From Elusimicrobiota bacterium (GTDB taxonomy: Bacteria; Elusimicrobiota; Elusimicrobia; JACQJN01): a stretch of 13,984 nt of DNA. Location of the stretch: the NCBI GenBank assembly GCA_016205045.1, contig JACQJM010000184.1, positions 1-13,984 on the forward strand. Direction: 5' to 3'. The position numbers and the translations under genes are program-made. Positions 12,476 to 13,984 of this stretch are shown piece by piece (position 1 is the stretch's first letter; every line of letters begins with the position of its first letter). The notes below the pieces were generated by a model that was given only the letters and a program-made list of their open reading frames with translations, did not search any database and was not told the origin of the DNA.

Positions 12476-13123
12476 TTAAGGAACCGTTTCCTCAACAATT
12501 TTAAAAATAATAGAGGATACCTGTTCGGGGGTTTGGGCGGCATCCACCTCGTAAAAAGCTTGGTTGGATTTATAATAGGCCACCAAGGGATCCGTCAAAT
12601 CATTATAAACCATAAGTCTTTTCTGGACCGTTCCAGGCATATCGTCGTCACGCTGGATTAAGGTCCCACCGCACACATCACAAATTCCAGGGGCTTTCGG
12701 AGGATGGCTGACCAGATTATAAACTTCTCCACAAGCCTTACATTGACGACGAGCAGAGAGCCGCTGTATTACCGCCGCTTCACCCAATCGCATATAAATG
12801 ACCGCATCAATCGAAAGGTGCGATGTGAGTAGAAAAGCATCCAAAGCCTGCGCCTGCTCCAAAGTTCTGGGAAATCCATCTAACAGAAACCCATTGGGAG
12901 AGTTTTGGAGCCGGGCAGAAACCAACTCCACCACCACTGCATCCGGGACCAATCTACCGGAATTGACATACTGTTCAACTTTTTTTCCCAAATCTGTTTT
13001 ATGAGCCATCTCATCTCTAAAAATATTCCCTGTGGATATATGGGTCATGTGATATTTCTGAGTCAGAATCTTGGCCTGCGTTCCTTTCCCGGCTCCAGGA
13101 CAGCCCAACAAGATAATATTCAT
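12476..13123 (-). CDS. adk: Adenylate kinase, zinc-binding LID form
   Basis: Adenylate kinase interconverts ATP plus AMP with two ADP in the cytoplasm. The 215 residues are typical of the long bacterial form. The P-loop is GCPGAGKGTQ (7-16); a Cys replaces the more common Ala or Pro at position 8. The AMP-binding region is HISTGNIFRDEM (28-39) and the LLDGFPRT motif is at 80-87. The LID (about 122-159) carries C128, C131, C148 and C151 in a C-x2-C-x16-C-x2-C zinc site. secY-adk-map-infA is the conserved order. The ATG (13121-13123) has no Shine-Dalgarno and stands directly against a heptamer repeat array that fills the whole spacer to secY. Confidence 0.98.
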   Translation of the reverse strand: MNIILLGCPGAGKGTQAKILTQKYHMTHISTGNIFRDEMAHKTDLGKKVEQYVNSGRLVPDAVVVELVSARLQNSPNGFLLDGFPRTLEQAQALDAFLLTSHLSIDAVIYMRLGEAAVIQRLSARRQCKACGEVYNLVSHPPKAPGICDVCGGTLIQRDDDMPGTVQKRLMVYNDLTDPLVAYYKSNQAFYEVDAAQTPEQVSSIIFKIVEETVP

Positions 13124-13192
13124 GAGACTAGGGTTTCGAGACTGGAGACTCGTTACAGCCAGTCCCTAACCACCAGCCCCTAATCCCTATCA
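13124..13192. repeat. secY-adk spacer composed of degenerate heptamers
   Basis: The entire 69-nt gap can be read in one continuous 7-nt register from the adk start. On the plus strand it gives GAGACTA, GGGTTTC, GAGACTG, GAGACTC, GTTACAG, then CCAGTCC, CTAACCA, CCAGCCC, CTAATCC, CTATCA. There are two sub-families, GAGACTN and an alternating CCAGYCC/CTAAYCM pair with a 14-nt period. No Shine-Dalgarno, promoter or terminator can be recognised. Confidence 0.75.
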
Positions 13193-13984
13193 TTAAGCCC
13201 CGACATTAAACCAGCGGCCTTTAATTTGCCCCTTTTTCAAAAAACCTTCATAATGTCTCATGATGAGATGGGCTTCCAACTGCCCCACGGTGTCTAGCGC
13301 CACCCCCACCACAATCAATACCGCTGTTCCACCAAAAAAGAAAGGGGCATTGAAGTACTGCCGGAGAGCATCTGGCAAGACCGCCAATAAAGCCACAAAA
13401 AGAGCGCCTCCCAGCGTAATTCTCTCAAGCACCCATTGGATATATTGTGCAGTAGGTTCTCCTGGTCGAATCCCCGGAATAAATCCTCCCCACTTTTTCA
13501 TGTTTTCTGCCAAGTCGTGAGGATTGATGGATACGGAATTATAGAAGTAGCAAAAGAAAATTATGAGCGCCATGTATACGAGCTGATAGAGCCAATTTCC
13601 ACTACTCCAAAAAGTCATCATCTTCTGCGCCCAAGGAGCAGAGGGGTTGAACTGAATGACGGTCATGGGAACCGCCAGAAGAGAGACCGCAAAAATAACC
13701 GCGATAACCCCTGACTGGTCCACCTTCAACGGCAAGAATGTGGAAGCCCCCCCATACATCTTGCGCCCCACCACACGCTTGGCGTACTGAACGGGAATTT
13801 TCCTCTGCGCTGTTTCTACCCAAACCACGCAAGCTACCACCAAACACACAAAAGCCAACAAGATCAAGGCTTGAACCAGGCTGGTCTGTTCATTCTTAAT
13901 CAATTCCACCATGCCCATCACGGCACTAGGCAAACGATCTACAATTCCCGCAAAAATAATCAAAGAAATACCGTTCCCAATACC
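13193..13984 (-). CDS. secY: SecY, protein translocase channel subunit, 5' part missing
   Basis: SecY is the channel of the SecYEG translocon in the inner membrane. The frame is open from the right edge to TAA at 13193-13195, giving the last 263 residues. It begins inside the conserved GIGNGISLIIFAGIV motif, so the true start is outside the window; the TTG at 13961-13963 lies within that motif and is not a start. Also seen are VETAQRKIPVQYAKR in the cytoplasmic C5 loop, LPLKVDQSGVIAVIFA, the NPHDLAENMKKWGGFIPGIRPGEPT motif of loop C5/C6 and the C-terminal helices ending in LIMRHYEGFLKKGQIKGR. About four to five membrane helices remain of the usual ten. It precedes adk after 69 nt. Confidence 0.98.
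   Translation of the reverse strand, partial: GIGNGISLIIFAGIVDRLPSAVMGMVELIKNEQTSLVQALILLAFVCLVVACVVWVETAQRKIPVQYAKRVVGRKMYGGASTFLPLKVDQSGVIAVIFAVSLLAVPMTVIQFNPSAPWAQKMMTFWSSGNWLYQLVYMALIIFFCYFYNSVSINPHDLAENMKKWGGFIPGIRPGEPTAQYIQWVLERITLGGALFVALLAVLPDALRQYFNAPFFFGGTAVLIVVGVALDTVGQLEAHLIMRHYEGFLKKGQIKGRWFNVGA

Noticed and set aside
12472..12543. N-terminal extension of map into adk
   Set aside because: It would add 24 non-family residues encoded by the end of adk; the ATG at 12469-12471 gives the normal MetAP start.
13961..13963. TTG as the start of secY
   Set aside because: It lies inside the GIGNGISLIIFAG motif; the frame is open to the window edge, so the gene is simply cut.

Overview
The window is a densely packed block of bacterial chromosome in which every gene lies on the minus strand, so transcription runs from right (13984) to left (1). 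It joins two conserved clusters. The right half is the end of the ribosomal spc/alpha region: secY (cut by the right edge), adk, map, infA, rpmJ, rpsM, rpsK, rpsD, rpoA, rplQ. The left half is a cell-elongation and RNA-processing cluster: mreB, mreC, mreD, mrdA (PBP2), rodA, a DUF2344/TIGR03936-type gene and rng (RNase G, cut by the left edge). I see no tRNA, rRNA, CRISPR array, phage or transposase gene. No stretch longer than 300 bases lacks a gene.

The organism is a rod- or elongation-competent bacterium with peptidoglycan and a Sec system. Its adenylate kinase (four-Cys LID), S4 (four-Cys N-terminus) and L36 (CCCH) all keep zinc-ligand forms. The gene order and the odd intergenic repeats remind me of uncultured Gram-negative-type candidate phyla such as Omnitrophota. 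That is an impression held at low confidence; a 16S or concatenated ribosomal-protein tree would be needed.

The two halves differ in architecture. In the mre-mrdA-rodA half, most junctions are 4-8 nt stop/start overlaps, and mreB starts on the base after the rplQ stop. This predicts one translationally coupled elongasome unit placed downstream of RNA polymerase alpha and L17. In the ribosomal half, several genes are separated by 69-147 nt spacers made largely of degenerate 7-nt tandem repeats. The repeat family differs between spacers.

The most interesting signals are regulatory-looking RNA structures. (1) The spacers before rpsM and rpsD are near-duplicates. Each ends in a perfect 10-bp hairpin that carries the Shine-Dalgarno in its loop and abuts, or nearly abuts, the start codon. 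(2) The rpsM copy differs by a clean 21-bp palindromic insertion in its repeat array. (3) The rpmJ ribosome-binding site and start codon lie in one arm of a perfect 17-bp inverted repeat, whose other arm follows the infA stop and is also complementary to the infA ribosome-binding region. (4) adk and rplQ have no visible Shine-Dalgarno and have heptamer arrays directly against their ATG. No wholly new protein system is visible; the candidate novelty is the layer of repeats and leaders within a core operon.
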